From WHSW01 sp963769945 (GTDB taxonomy: Bacteria > Actinomycetota > Thermoleophilia > Solirubrobacterales > 70-9): 64,000 nt of DNA. A program made the translations under genes and the position numbers. This document shows positions 63,866 to 64,000 of this stretch, one piece after another; positions within the stretch are counted from its first letter, which is position 1, and each line of letters opens with the position of its first letter. Location of the stretch: positions 186,001-250,000 of the forward strand of contig CAVYOA010000014.1 in the NCBI GenBank assembly GCA_963769945.1, written 5' to 3'. Under the pieces are notes generated by a model that did not search any database, was not told the DNA's origin, and saw nothing but the letters and a program-made list of their open reading frames with translations.

Positions 63866-64000
63866 GCGCAGCTGATTCAGCGGCGCCGCGCGCCGCGCGC
63901 AGCTTGCGGGCGGCGCTCGCTACCTGCGTCGCCCTTGTCCTCGCCGATTCCTCGGTCGTGGTGCTCGCCTTGCCGACAGATCTACCGGGAGCTCGACGTT
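63862..64000 (+). CDS. MFS transporter, N-terminal fragment (window end, frameshift)
   Basis: GTG 63862 overlaps the previous stop (GTGA). LVLADSSVVVLALP and, after skipping one A at 63976, QIYRELDV form the first helix and loop typical of major-facilitator drug or solute exporters. Only ~46 codons are in view. Confidence 0.6.
   Translation, partial: MSAADSAAPRAARSLRAALATCVALVLADSSVVVLALPTDLPGARR

Noticed and set aside
1..64000. CRISPR array, insertion sequences or prophage
   Set aside because: No regularly spaced repeats, transposase, integrase or phage structural genes were found.

Overview
The window is a high-GC, gene-dense chromosomal segment read mostly on the + strand. GTG and TTG starts, 4-base ATGA/GTGA/TTGA gene overlaps, and housekeeping order (RNase E/G-rplU-rpmA-obg-proB-proA-nadD-rsfS, then leuS, comEA-comEC-holA-rpsT-murJ, lepA, hrcA-dnaJ-prmA, phoH-ybeY-era, hisIE-trp, polA, rpsA-coaE) point to a deep-branching actinobacterium, probably class Thermoleophilia (Solirubrobacterales-like). 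That placement is inference from gene content, order and base composition; no 16S gene is present.

Layout. 1-9.8 kb: RNase E/G end, L21/L27, a sigma/anti-sigma pair, a secreted EEP-family phosphoesterase, Obg, proline synthesis (proB, proA) with a secreted serine protease between them, nadD and rsfS. 9.9-13.5 kb: a DivIVA-like coiled-coil protein, a secreted DUF5995-like protein, a PD-(D/E)XK nuclease ORF that runs through a tRNA-Ala(GGC) gene into a Phd-like antitoxin segment, and two uncharacterised minus-strand genes. 13.6-23.4 kb: leuS, small secreted and cupin proteins, competence genes, holA, rpsT, murJ. 23.5-30.1 kb: M23 peptidase, lepA, SnoaL-like protein, peroxiredoxin, hrcA, dnaJ, prmA. 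30.1-35.5 kb: membrane proteins, a serine/glycine-repeat protein, murI, yqeY-like, phoH, ybeY, era. 35.4-37.9 kb: minus-strand cytochrome bd oxidase operon whose frames are broken many times. 38.0-46.8 kb: hisIE-trpEGDC-htrA-trpFBA. 46.8-53.2 kb: small membrane protein, conserved hypothetical, a PPi-type phosphofructokinase, a lipoprotein binding protein, epimerase, ACT-malic enzyme, AbiEi/DUF559 protein. 53.2-64 kb: polA, DMT transporter, FAD reductase, Bax-inhibitor-1 protein, rpsA, coaE, lytic transglycosylase, a large membrane protein and the start of an MFS transporter.

How the genes work together. Most of the window serves translation and ribosome assembly (L21, L27, S1, S20, Obg, Era, RsfS, YbeY, PrmA, LepA, LeuS), cell-wall building and turnover (MurI, MurJ, M23 and SLT enzymes), DNA uptake (ComEA/ComEC), and amino-acid synthesis (proline, tryptophan, two histidine steps).

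A recurrent oddity is single-base frame disruption in otherwise well-conserved genes: sigma factor, comEC, cydA/cydB, htrA, trpB, polA, DMT transporter, FAD reductase, the 61.5-63.9 kb membrane protein and the MFS gene. Most are one-base insertions and the conserved protein resumes at once in the next frame, so assembly or sequencing error is the simplest explanation. Those genes are annotated across the breaks. No stretch above 300 bases lacks a gene; the longest non-coding gap is about 230 bases (23434-23664). I saw no CRISPR array, insertion sequence or rRNA.
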